Shown here: positions 24,432 through 33,200 of the stretch, in pieces
Layout of the letters: every line of letters begins with the position of its first letter
How positions within the stretch are numbered: position 1 is the first letter of the stretch
NCBI GenBank assembly: GCA_014802425.1
Contig: JAAVCH010000016.1
Coordinates: 1-40,693 of the forward strand
DNA: 40,693 nucleotides
Reading direction: 5' to 3'
From: Bacteroides sp.
GTDB taxonomy: Bacteria; Bacteroidota; Bacteroidia; Bacteroidales; Muribaculaceae
The notes under the pieces: model-generated
The model's input: the letters and a program-made list of their open reading frames with translations, nothing else
What the model was told of the DNA's origin: nothing
Databases searched by the model: none
Made by a program: the position numbers and the translations under genes

Positions 24432-24717
24432 AACTTGTTGGGTTTATGTCTTGATATCAAGCGATGGTATTGGGGATGAGGATGGTGTGAATGACGACAG
24501 CAGCATAACACCTCCAAATCCTCCGCAATATACTAAATCCTTCCGATATGGCAAAATCAAATTCTCATAATCAGGAAAAATGGTATGAAATAAATAATCA
24601 CCGTGATCTGTGACACAAAAATAGCCGGGAGAGAGGATTCTCGCGCCCTTTTGGCGGACTTAAGACATTTATGGGTAAAAAAAACGGTATAGCGTAGGAT
24701 TGTATATGGAAAAACGT
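24432..24717. other. Intergenic region between divergent genes
   Basis: About 285 bases between the DUF362 gene (minus) and the sensor kinase (plus). It must hold the promoter of the former, but I see no TAnnTTTG match on the minus strand. No small gene or strong repeat is evident. Confidence 0.4.
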
Positions 24718-24725
24718 TACCTTTG
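24718..24725 (+). promoter_or_regulatory. -7 element of the two-component operon
   Basis: TACCTTTG fits TAnnTTTG and lies 17 bases before the ATG at 24743. The nearest TTG upstream is only 15 bases away, so the -33 element is unclear. Confidence 0.45.
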
Positions 24726-24742
24726 CCATATAAAAGAATACT

Positions 24743-25816
24743 ATGTCAAGACTGCCGGTATATATAGACATCTGCTTTTGCCTTATCGTGCTACCCGCGA
24801 TAATGCTGATGTTTCCCATCGAGCGATGGTATCATCATTATCATGCCTATGTTATCGCGCTGTGTGTTTGGCTGTACGTGGTGTACATATTCAACCGGAG
24901 CATCACGATTCCGTGGCTTTTCACAACCGGGGTCAGGAAATTCACCGCAATATCGCTTCTTGGTCTGTCGCTTCTGATTACATTCGGGCTATCGTCAATC
25001 GAGCTTTTACCGCCTCCTCCCATACGCCCGTATGATGATTATGTAAGGATTGTCCCGTTGGCCAAACCATATCAGCAGGCGGTGTGGTCGCTTTTCATAA
25101 TTGTGGAGACCTTCAGTTTTGCGGTCGGAATATTCCGGCACACCGAAAAACAGCGTGCCCGGCAGAGGGAGGTGGAGTCTCAGCGGGACCTTGCGGAAAT
25201 CAATCTCTACAAAGCCCAGATCAAGCCTCATTTCATGTTCAATACCCTCAACTCGCTATACGGACTTTTCCTTACCCACGACTCCAAGGCCCTCCCTGCG
25301 CTCGAAAAGTTCATCACTATGATGCGGTATGTACATACCACTGCATCACACGAGTATGTGGCTCTTGACGATGAGGTGGATTACATCCGACAGTACGTCG
25401 GGCTTCAGTCTCTCCGACTGAACGAACGTACCCACGTCACACTGTCGATCGATGTGGAGAATCCGGAGGCAATGATTCCCCCGATGCTGTTGATGACCTT
25501 TGTGGAAAACTGCTTTAAGCACGGAGTATCGCCCGTTGAGGAATCCACGATAGAGATATGTATTTCGGAAAAAGACGGCCAGCTGATTTTCAGCACAAGG
25601 AACCATGTGTTCGATTTAAGGCATATCGGTGAGCACCAGGGCATCGACAACTGTAAGAAGCGCCTTTTACTCTCCTTCCCGTCGGCACATAAACTGAATA
25701 TCCGGAAAGAAGTCGGGGAATTCAAGGTCGACCTGTCGATAGATTTCGGGAAAGGCTTCCGGAATCACGAGAAATCAGAATCAAATATAACCAATCATAA
25801 GACCCGTTTATCATGA
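24743..25816 (+). CDS. LytS-type sensor histidine kinase
   Basis: 357 residues. Four membrane segments (~8-24, 35-50, 65-84, 112-131) are followed by a short coiled coil (~133-157) and the His_kinase domain with phospho-acceptor H163 in QIKPHFMFNTLNSLY. The N box PPMLLMTFVENCFKHGV and the G-like box GIDNCKKRLL form the ATP-binding domain. No extracellular sensor domain is apparent, so the signal may be sensed in the membrane. Its stop overlaps the regulator's ATG (ATGA). Confidence 0.93.
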   Translation: MSRLPVYIDICFCLIVLPAIMLMFPIERWYHHYHAYVIALCVWLYVVYIFNRSITIPWLFTTGVRKFTAISLLGLSLLITFGLSSIELLPPPPIRPYDDYVRIVPLAKPYQQAVWSLFIIVETFSFAVGIFRHTEKQRARQREVESQRDLAEINLYKAQIKPHFMFNTLNSLYGLFLTHDSKALPALEKFITMMRYVHTTASHEYVALDDEVDYIRQYVGLQSLRLNERTHVTLSIDVENPEAMIPPMLLMTFVENCFKHGVSPVEESTIEICISEKDGQLIFSTRNHVFDLRHIGEHQGIDNCKKRLLLSFPSAHKLNIRKEVGEFKVDLSIDFGKGFRNHEKSESNITNHKTRLS

Positions 25817-26526
25817 TCAGATGTGTGGCAATTGACGACGAGCCGATAGCGCTCTCCATCATAAAAGAATATTGCGAAAGGTATGGAGGTATCCATATCG
25901 AATGCTTTACTTCGCCCTTAGAGGGGATGAAGTACATCAGGGGCACCTGTCCCGATCTTGTCTTAATGGACATTGAGATGAACTCCCACAATGGCATCGA
26001 GCTTGCCCGCGCCCTTCCGCAGGGGACGCTTCTGATCTTCACGACGGCTTACGCCGAGTTCGCGCTTGCAGGCTTCAATGTCAACGCCGTGGATTTTCTG
26101 CATAAACCGATTTTCTTTCCGCGTTTCTGTCAGGCGATGGAGAAGGTTGCGGTATGGCTCTCCGGGAGAAACTCGAAGAATGACTATCCCGAAGCCATAT
26201 CCCTTAAGGTTGAGCACAAGAATGTGGTGATCAAGCTCGATACCATCAAGTACATCGAGGCAATGGACAATTATGTGAAGGTATTCCGGAAGGGGCTCCC
26301 CACCATAGTGTCGCAGATTACGATGAAGGAAGTGGAGGCGGCGCTCCCGGTCCAGCGTTTCAAGAGGGTACATCGTTCCTACATCGTGGCCATGGAGTGC
26401 ATTGAGAAATTCTCCAACAGGCGTATTTTCATTGAGGGAGAATCCCAGGCGATTCCGGTAGGACGCACTTACAACGATTCTTTCACCTCCCTTTACGAAG
26501 CCTTCATGCTCTCGTCCCGCAAATAA
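25813..26526 (+). CDS. LytTR-family response regulator
   Basis: 237 residues. The receiver domain (1-~120) has the acidic pocket DDE at 8-10, phospho-acceptor D53 (LMDIEM) and the conserved Lys in LHKP. The LytTR DNA-binding domain (~135-235) shows YIEAMDNYVKVF and FKRVHRSYIVAMECIEKF. It works with the overlapping sensor kinase as one two-component system. Target genes are unknown. A very long hairpin follows the stop. Confidence 0.95.
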   Translation: MIRCVAIDDEPIALSIIKEYCERYGGIHIECFTSPLEGMKYIRGTCPDLVLMDIEMNSHNGIELARALPQGTLLIFTTAYAEFALAGFNVNAVDFLHKPIFFPRFCQAMEKVAVWLSGRNSKNDYPEAISLKVEHKNVVIKLDTIKYIEAMDNYVKVFRKGLPTIVSQITMKEVEAALPVQRFKRVHRSYIVAMECIEKFSNRRIFIEGESQAIPVGRTYNDSFTSLYEAFMLSSRK

Positions 26527-26539
26527 AACCAACATGCTT

Positions 26540-26606
26540 AACACATATAATAAGATTATCCGGAGTTTCCGTTCAGGAAACTCCGGATAATCTTATTATA
26601 TGTGTT
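26540..26606. terminator. Perfect 31-base-pair hairpin between convergent genes
   Basis: Arms 26540-26570 and 26576-26606 are exactly complementary over 31 bases, with loop GTTCA. It is followed on the plus strand by TTCTTTTCTG. Location between the response regulator and rubredoxin suggests a bidirectional terminator, but the stem is much longer than the others here. Confidence 0.75.
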
Positions 26607-26642
26607 CTTTTCTGTTTGCGTGAGGATGAGAAAGGGAGTGCC

Positions 26643-26807
26643 TTACTCCGCAACCTCTTCGAACTGGTCTTTTCCAACTCCGCAGAGAGGGCATACCCAA
26701 TCTTCGGGAATATCTTCGAATGCCGTGCCGGGTGCAATGCCACCATCGGGATCACCTACTGCCGGATCATAAATCCAGTCACATACTTCACATCTGTACT
26801 TTTTCAT
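26643..26807 (-). CDS. Rubredoxin
   Basis: 54 residues, too short for most ORF filters. Both iron-binding knuckles are present: C6-E-V-C9 in [12 protein letters not shown], and C39-P-L-C42 in [13 protein letters not shown]. The canonical middle [18 protein letters not shown] is also there. It binds one Fe in a tetrahedral Cys4 site and carries single electrons in the cytoplasm, in anaerobes commonly to peroxide- or superoxide-detoxifying enzymes. It is a single gene on the minus strand and shares the hairpin with the upstream convergent operon. Confidence 0.97.
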   Translation of the reverse strand: MKKYRCEVCDWIYDPAVGDPDGGIAPGTAFEDIPEDWVCPLCGVGKDQFEEVAE

Positions 26808-27017
26808 AATTTAAGAATTTTTGGTTTCTATCGTTATCCATTTAACAAAACCCAAGCCCACTAAGTTCAGCCGACCTGTGTTTTTGTCACGTTAACCATT
26901 CCTTAATCTGACCCACAAAGGGGAGCGGACCGGGACTGCGGGACAAAATTTTGATCCATAAACACCGGTCGATGAGAATTTTTCCTGAATCCGTGTTATA
27001 TCTATAAAACCGATTCT

Positions 27018-27713
27018 ATGAAAACACATAAATTATATCCGAAACTCGCTTTGACCGCTCTTTTCGTAGTGGGCGGACGCTCTGCGGCCCACGCGCAATA
27101 CTACGAATTAGCCCAGCAGATACCGAATCTGATATCTCCGGCACTCTCCGGCTCCATGAACTATAAAGGATATGTCGAACTTACAGGCACCCTTGGAATC
27201 GGCAATGACAGGGCTAACTTCGTGGGGATATCCACTTCGCAGGGATTCCAGTATTCATCATGGTTCTTTATGGGAGCCGGCATAGGAGTCGACCTTGTGA
27301 CTTCCTCGCTTTCGACCGGACGGATGGACTATGGTTTACCCGACTACAATTACGGTTATCCCCCTTCTATGAACAAGACAAAGGCCATGATACCGATATT
27401 CTCTGACTTCCGGTTTACACTCGGCAATCCGGCCAATCTCGGTTTCTACATTGACATCAAGGCCGGAGCCACCTGGCTCGTAGGATCGAGCTATCTCCAG
27501 CTTAACAACGGGGCGCTTTCCAACAGCGCAAAGTTCCTGTTACGTCCCTCGATCGGATTCCGGGTGCCGACAAATAAGAACAACCTCAAGCAGGCATTCA
27601 ATATCGGGGTCACATATCAGCTTATCACTGCGGATAATTCATGGGGGTATTGGAGCAATAATTACGGCCCAACGTTAAGCTCGCTCGGTGCCTCGGTTTC
27701 GTATGAATGGTGA
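27018..27713 (+). CDS. Putative outer-membrane beta-barrel protein
   Basis: 231 residues. A signal peptide (cleavage after AAHAQ) is followed by alternating amphipathic strands rich in Gly, Tyr, Ser and Asn, and the protein ends in an aromatic strand (ASVSYEW), as outer-membrane barrels do. I do not recognise a specific family. The size fits an 8-10-stranded barrel. It has no close operon partner; the gap before it holds no clear promoter match. Confidence 0.75.
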   Translation: MKTHKLYPKLALTALFVVGGRSAAHAQYYELAQQIPNLISPALSGSMNYKGYVELTGTLGIGNDRANFVGISTSQGFQYSSWFFMGAGIGVDLVTSSLSTGRMDYGLPDYNYGYPPSMNKTKAMIPIFSDFRFTLGNPANLGFYIDIKAGATWLVGSSYLQLNNGALSNSAKFLLRPSIGFRVPTNKNNLKQAFNIGVTYQLITADNSWGYWSNNYGPTLSSLGASVSYEW

Positions 27714-27800
27714 GACATTTTCCTCAATCCGATACATAAGGTCGTCAAATGACCGTTATCCTCTGCTTTTCCAACCGATATAATAATTTTTATCAAAACT

Positions 27801-28076
27801 ATGCTTAGACTTAATTGCTTTATCAAGGTCGAAGAGACTCATAAGGAAAGAGTGCTCTCCGCCGCACGCCGGCTGACAGCAGCATCGCTTCTTCAGGACG
27901 GATGCGTGGCATATGATGTTTTTGAGAGTGCCACACGCCCCGACGTCATGATGATTTGCGAGACATGGCGTGACGAAGCCGCCCTCAAGGCACACAGCGA
28001 ATCCGAAGTATTCGTGCGCGAAGTGAGAGAAATGCGTAAGCTTTCCGAAATGAAGCTTGAATCTTTCGAATTCTAA
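27801..28076 (+). CDS. ABM-domain protein (putative quinol monooxygenase type)
   Basis: 91 residues, the usual size of a single antibiotic-biosynthesis-monooxygenase (YgiN-like) ferredoxin-type fold. Typical elements are FIKVEETHKERVLSAARRL, DGCVAYDVFES and ICETWRDEAALKAHSES. Such proteins are dimeric and cytoplasmic; some act on quinols, while many have no proven activity. A perfect hairpin follows the stop. Confidence 0.9.
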   Translation: MLRLNCFIKVEETHKERVLSAARRLTAASLLQDGCVAYDVFESATRPDVMMICETWRDEAALKAHSESEVFVREVREMRKLSEMKLESFEF

Positions 28077-28086
28077 GACCTGACAC

Positions 28087-28130
28087 AATCCGGCGTATAC
28101 ACTTTGGAATAATGTGGGATACGCCGGATT
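28087..28130 (+). terminator. Hairpin after the ABM gene
   Basis: Perfect 12-base arms AATCCGGCGTAT (28087-28098) and ATACGCCGGATT (28119-28130) with a 20-base loop. The ATG at 28112 lies inside the loop, which argues that the next gene starts further down. Confidence 0.75.
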
Positions 28131-28147
28131 TATTAATACCTTTACAA

Positions 28148-28561
28148 ATGGGACAGCGAGTATATACACCGGAAAACATCACTGAGCTTGGGCCAGACGA
28201 CATATTCGTCTTCGGCAGCAATCTGGAGGGGATCCATGCAGGTGGGGCGGCAAGGGTGGCAAGAAAGAAATTCGGGGCCATCATGGGACAGGGTGTCGGA
28301 CCTCAGGGGCAATCGTACGCCATTCCCACAATGCAAGGCGGAATCGAGACTATCCGCCCGTATGTCGACCAATTCATCGACCTGGCCAGTGAATGGGACC
28401 AGAATACATTTTATGTGACACGGATCGGATGCGGAATCGCGGGGTTTACCGATGAGGAGATAGCCCCGCTTTTCGACAAAGCCTATGACCTTTACAACGT
28501 GCGGCTTCCAAAGTCGTTCTGCGAAATTATAGAACGAAACCGTGGTAATACGAAAAAATAA
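28148..28561 (+). CDS. Small conserved protein with FGSN/glycine-rich nucleotide-binding-like motifs
   Basis: 137 residues from the ATG at 28148. An ATG at 28112 would add 12 residues but lies inside the preceding hairpin. The N-terminus YTPENITELGPDDIFVFGSN, then GIHAGGAARVARKKFGA, GQGVGPQGQSYAIPT and RIGCGIAGFTDEEIAPLF, recall a family of bacterial/phage proteins that look macrodomain-like. A role in binding ADP-ribose or nucleotides is inference. It is cytoplasmic and has no operon partner. Confidence 0.8.
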   Translation: MGQRVYTPENITELGPDDIFVFGSNLEGIHAGGAARVARKKFGAIMGQGVGPQGQSYAIPTMQGGIETIRPYVDQFIDLASEWDQNTFYVTRIGCGIAGFTDEEIAPLFDKAYDLYNVRLPKSFCEIIERNRGNTKK

Positions 28562-28572
28562 CCCGGACGACT

Positions 28573-28620
28573 AAAATAGAATTTCCGTGGAGACATCCCA
28601 CTCCACGGAAATTCTATTTT
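28573..28620. terminator. Bidirectional terminator with 20-base-pair stem
   Basis: Arms 28573-28592 and 28601-28620 are perfectly complementary, flanked by A and T runs so that each strand ends in U residues. It overlaps the last codons of the minus-strand SprT-like gene and follows the plus-strand gene ending at 28561. Confidence 0.92.
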
Positions 28621-29288
28621 TTAGGCTGAAAGGTCTTTCCGTCGCAGCTACACGGCATCGAGGTCAGGACGTGCGCCTTATAATCATCATAGGAAAGACG
28701 GATGACCTTTAGTGTCCGAACCAATGGAAAACGGTTGAACCACGGATCGTTGCTCCAGAACCACTCGATATTCCGTATCCCGCCGACTCCCGACATCCCG
28801 CGATGGATTTCAAAGATTTTGGTTTGCCCGCAGACGGTGATTCCCAATGAGCCGTCGTCCCAATGCGTTATGCAGATGTAGTTGTTCCGACGGTGGATAT
28901 CGGTATCCATCACATCTCTCGGGCCAGCGTAGCTTATCGAAAGGCGACGCCCGTGGAGACGGTTGATTTCATCCATTTTCATTCGGAAATACCGTCCATG
29001 GGGAGAAGTGTCCTTGATTCTGCGGTACCATATGAAATAGTGGATCATCTCATGGATAATGGTGTCCTCTATCTCCTCGCGGGGCATGTCAAGACGTGTG
29101 CTGATACGTATATGACACTCTCCGACGCCACGTGGCTTTGAGTCAGGATACACGCGCGGATGTACAAACAGTCCAAGAGCCGACCTGGAATTATTCATCC
29201 TGATCGGCAACTCCGGGAGCTCACCTCCGAAACAAAGGGAGTTGTATTCCGAGAACTTCTCGCGTACAAAGGCCAATGACGCTCTCAT
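28614..29288 (-). CDS. SprT-like zinc metalloprotease-domain protein
   Basis: 224 residues. The zinc site is H79-E80-M-I-H83 in DTIIHEMIHYFIWYRR, with a likely third ligand H97 (SPHGRYF). SprT/Spartan-like proteins have this arrangement, and eukaryotic Spartan cleaves DNA-protein crosslinks. The C-terminal half (~120-224) is beta-rich with a final CSCDG that is too short for a full zinc ribbon. It is the last gene of the serB-sbcD-sbcC run, 9 bases after the DUF2007-like gene. A link to DNA repair is inference. Confidence 0.87.
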   Translation of the reverse strand: MRASLAFVREKFSEYNSLCFGGELPELPIRMNNSRSALGLFVHPRVYPDSKPRGVGECHIRISTRLDMPREEIEDTIIHEMIHYFIWYRRIKDTSPHGRYFRMKMDEINRLHGRRLSISYAGPRDVMDTDIHRRNNYICITHWDDGSLGITVCGQTKIFEIHRGMSGVGGIRNIEWFWSNDPWFNRFPLVRTLKVIRLSYDDYKAHVLTSMPCSCDGKTFQPKK

Positions 29289-29297
29289 GATTCAGAA

Positions 29298-29501
29298 TCA
29301 CTGGCCGCCTTCGTCATGCTGCCTGACAAGAATCAATGCTTTCTCAGCGTCTTTATCCGGCACCATGACATTGACACCGTTGAAAATCGGAACATAGAGA
29401 TTGTTGTTGTTCTGAACCATTGCGGGGATACCGTTGCTGTTCAGCATTCCGGCCACAATATAAGCCTGTTCCGGATTATCATAACTTGCGATATTGACCA
29501 T
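29298..29501 (-). CDS. DUF2007-like small protein
   Basis: 67 residues with the pattern NPEQAYIVAGMLNSNGIPAMVQNNN, then VMVPDKDAEKALILV, as in the DUF2007 'putative signal transducing protein' family. Possible ligand or peptide binding; function not established. Gaps of 9 and 16 bases place it in the same operon as the SprT-like and GNAT genes. Confidence 0.85.
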   Translation of the reverse strand: MVNIASYDNPEQAYIVAGMLNSNGIPAMVQNNNNLYVPIFNGVNVMVPDKDAEKALILVRQHDEGGQ

Positions 29502-29517
29502 TCTTTCTATTTTTATC

Positions 29518-30123
29518 CTATTTCAAACGCATGTTCGTCATCTCTTCTCCGGCAAACCAGCGGCGTCCGACGGGACGGAAACCGATCTCCTCATAGAGCC
29601 TTCTTGCCTCTGAATTGTGATCGGCCACCAACAGCCCCAACGGCAGCCCCTTGGATTCAGCCTTTGCCGCAGCATCCCTGATAAGGGCATGAGCTATGCC
29701 CTTGCCTCTGTAGTCCGGACGGGTGGCGATTGTGTCAAGATAGAATTCCTCACTACAGGTCTCCCCAGGAAGCTTTTCCACTTCTGAAGGCGTCATTCGC
29801 CAATCGAACACTTTTCCGGCTTCCTCGAAGAAACTCCTGCGCAATTCTTTCAGTAGGGCTCCGTCATAGCTTACGCATACTCCAGCCTTCTGGCCGTCGG
29901 ATGCAAGGGCAATGCGTGTGTTGAGGTAAGAATACTGTGAATCATCCCTAAGGGCGAGGCGAGAAAATACAAGATGTACATCCTCGGGAGTACCGTCTTC
30001 TCCTGCCATCTGGTCAACGAGTTCAGGCCCTACGGCCTCCATTATTCCCCATGCGATGAAATCAGCGTCTTCGGGAGTGGCATCTATGATACTTATATCT
30101 TTAATGTCTTTCGTGTCCTTCAT
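29518..30123 (-). CDS. GNAT-family N-acetyltransferase
   Basis: 201 residues. The acetyl-CoA-binding motif A is clear: LDTIATRPDYRGKGIAHALIRDAA (from ~137), with the loop RGKGIA. It is followed by LGLLVADHNSEARRLYEEIGFRPVGRRW, the motif B end of the fold. The substrate is unknown. It is 59 bases after the sbcC stop and 16 bases before the DUF2007-like gene. It is cytoplasmic. Confidence 0.93.
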   Translation of the reverse strand: MKDTKDIKDISIIDATPEDADFIAWGIMEAVGPELVDQMAGEDGTPEDVHLVFSRLALRDDSQYSYLNTRIALASDGQKAGVCVSYDGALLKELRRSFFEEAGKVFDWRMTPSEVEKLPGETCSEEFYLDTIATRPDYRGKGIAHALIRDAAAKAESKGLPLGLLVADHNSEARRLYEEIGFRPVGRRWFAGEEMTNMRLK

Positions 30124-30170
30124 GTCTATATAAAATTAGTTATCCTCATTTAGATATCCCTGTCATATAA

Positions 30171-30201
30171 TGTGTCTGTCATTTATAAAGTGTCAGACAC
30201 A
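30171..30201 (-). other. Short inverted repeat at the end of sbcC
   Basis: TGTGTCTG (30171-30178) and CAGACACA (30194-30201) are perfect 8-base arms spanning the sbcC stop codon. It could limit read-through into the GNAT gene; no T run follows, so the effect is uncertain. Confidence 0.4.
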
Positions 30202-33200
30202 GTAACGCGCGACATCGACGGCCCCCGGGGAGTGACCTGAATCTTGACGGGTATACGCTCCTTGAGACTTTCGATATGGCTGATGACGCCAATCCGCCGT
30301 CGTTCAAGCCTCTGCAGCTTCTCAAGGGTCTCCATCACGGTTTCGAGATAATCGGAACTAAGGGTGCCGAATCCTTCATCGATAAAGATGGTGTCGCACG
30401 TAGTAGCCGCGTTCTGCATCGCTGATAGTCCCAGTGCAAGCGCCAGGGATATCATGAAGGTCTCTCCACCGGACAGGGTATTGTACGGACGTCGTTCTCC
30501 GGCTTCAGAATCATGCACCATGACGTCAAGACTTCCGGATACAGCATACATCTTATAGCGGGGCGAGAAGTATTCCAGATAACCGTTCCCCTTTTCAAGC
30601 AGGCATGAAAGGATGTAGGACGCGGCAATATCCTTGAAACGGTCGCCTCCGAATTCCTTGTATGCAATTTCCATAAGCTCAAAACAGTGCTTCAGGGCAT
30701 CAAGTCGTTCTTTCTCTTTAACAAGTTCAGAGCGGCGTAAGTTGTCGGCCCGTAGATGTTCATTAATCGCGGCAATACGTGAACATGCTTTTTCCGACAT
30801 CATTTTCGTGCTTTCCAACTTCTCCATGATTGTCGCGGCAGCGGATTCCGATGATACCGATATCCCGCCAAGCCCTTCAGGAACAGCAGGGATAGCCTCA
30901 TTTATCGCCCTATACTCGGCAAGCAATCGATCCAAAGTCGCCTTACTTATGAGGACTTTGTCGTCGATTTCCTTTTTGTAATCACGGGCGGCCATAAGCT
31001 CCTCATCGGAAAATCCAGCGTCACTCCGCGACATGAGCCCGTCATTTGCCCACACATCGTATCCTCCGGACTTAACTGCCTCATAAGCCTTATCACGCTC
31101 TTTTTCCCTTTCTGCCAGGCACGCCTTATAGTCGTCCTTCAGATTCTGAAGCTTACCGGCATGACGGGAGCATCGGCTAAGAAGATCTGATGTCCGGCCG
31201 ACCTGTGATGTCAGCCACTCCAGTGAATCAACCGGCTCCGCCGTCTTGCGTTCCCCGTCGGCTCTTGCATCTTCAGCCTCTGGAATCAAGGCCCTCAATC
31301 TGATGTAAAAGTCATTAAGGGACCGCACAGCTACAGCGAATCCGGATTTCTTTTCAGTGAGATGTTCCAGTTTCCGCCTGAGTGAATGAGCCAGCCGATT
31401 GACCTTTTCTATCGTATCACGCAGGGGGGCAAGCCAGTCTTTCGGGTCAATCACATCGAGAGGCACATACACGCCGCATGGGTATCTGTAGGCCGAAAGG
31501 GCGTTGAGTAGATTCAAAAGCCGACCTTTGGTCTCGGAGACTTTATTTTGTAAGGTTCCGATTTGCTGATCAAGCTTCAAAAGAGACTTCTCCACCTCAC
31601 CTTTTTCCTTACTCAAAAAATTCAGGCCCTCACTGACGGCCGACCTCCGGCCGTTGAGTTTGGCGATACTCTCTTTCAGAGTCTTGAATTCATTTATCTT
31701 TCGGGATACTTCTGTATACTGTCGGTCCTTTTCTTCCAGTATCTGCACCAGATCGGCATCAAGGGTCCTACGGTCTTCAGAATCTTGAAGCGTAGAATTC
31801 AGATAAGCCCTAACAGCCGGATGATTAAGAGTGGGGAGTTCCTGCGTAATCCAGTCCGAATACCGTTTGATTGCTATCTTCTTTGAAGAGACACCCTTTT
31901 GAAGAGCTAAGACTTCGGCACGGAGCCCAATCAGTTTTCCTGACGTTTCCTCACAATTCTGCTTCAATACGTTTCTTTCCCGTTCGGTTTTGGCTAGGCT
32001 TTCCTCCACTGGACGCAAGGCACTTTCAAACACCTCATCCGGAATGATACGGGTAATCAGCGAATCGCACACCGGGCATCGATCGCCGGGATGCATCTCA
32101 TGACGCAGTCGGGTCACGGCATCTCCCAACGCCAGCTTTAAGCGGTCCCTTTCAGCCGTAAGAGCATCCATAAGTGTATCCTTGACGGATATACTTGTTT
32201 GTAACTCTCTGACTGTCTCTTCCAACTTCGGAATGGCCGCTTCGGCAGCTGCCAGGGAATTCTTTTCATTTTCCAGGGAAATCACTTCTTCGTTAAGCGA
32301 CGAGAGGTTATTCCGTATATCCGCGATGATTTTCCGGCTAACCTTTATGTCTGAGAGTGTGGCACTCAATTCATCTGGCATGAATGCCTCCATCAGAGAG
32401 GCACTCTTCATTATTTCCTTATCGATGCCGCATAGAGACTCTGTAAGTTCCTGAGTCTGCACCTGCAGTCCCGTCATACTGTCGTGAAGGGTTTTCCGTT
32501 CAACCTCACTTGACCTTGTGGCTTCAATGAAGGAATTATATTCGGAATAGATGCGGGAGTAGGAATCGCACATTGCGATTAGCGACTCATGATTGTCCAC
32601 TATCGGGAAGAAATCGGAAATCCTGGTTTCTAAAGTTGATGCGACTGTACCGATCTCCCTGGTGCAAGCCGCCTCCATACTTTCGGCATACCGTAGGATA
32701 TTTCCCGTCTCAAATATTTCATACGAGAGTGACTCATGCTCTTTAACGCATTCCGCAATACGTGCTTCAGCGACCTTGAGTCGCTCTTCTGCTCCACGCA
32801 AACCGGAATATAAATCATACAGTTCGAGGCGATGCTCAAGCAATCTGAATTCATACGATTCCTTTAGCGCACATAAAGCCTCATGCTCCGCTTCCGCAGA
32901 CTGAGACTTTTTCTTCACATCATCTCTACGGATAATCCAATCGCGCAAGCCGTTCAGAGTGTTCAGAAGTGACTGCAGGACACTCTTCTCTGCTTCAAGA
33001 TTCAGGAGTTCGGTCCTGAAACCCTGCAGTATGTCATCGTCCAGCAAAGAAATTCCGTCGAATTTCGATTGTGCGAGCTGATATTCCTCTTTCTTTTTCT
33101 GATAAAGCGCCTTTATCCTGGCTCCATAGACTGAAAAGCGGTCAATTCCGGTTATGTCTTCGAGGATGGAGCTTTTACTGTCCTTACCTGCAGTGAGAAA

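Noticed and set aside
26534..26590. 18-codon frame through the 31-base-pair hairpin (MLNTYNKIIRSFRSGNSG)
   Set aside because: It is explained entirely by the palindrome; no start signals or family resemblance.
28112..28147. Upstream ATG extending the FGSN-motif gene by 12 residues
   Set aside because: It lies in the loop of a perfect hairpin that ends the preceding gene, and the extension is unlike the conserved start YTPENI.
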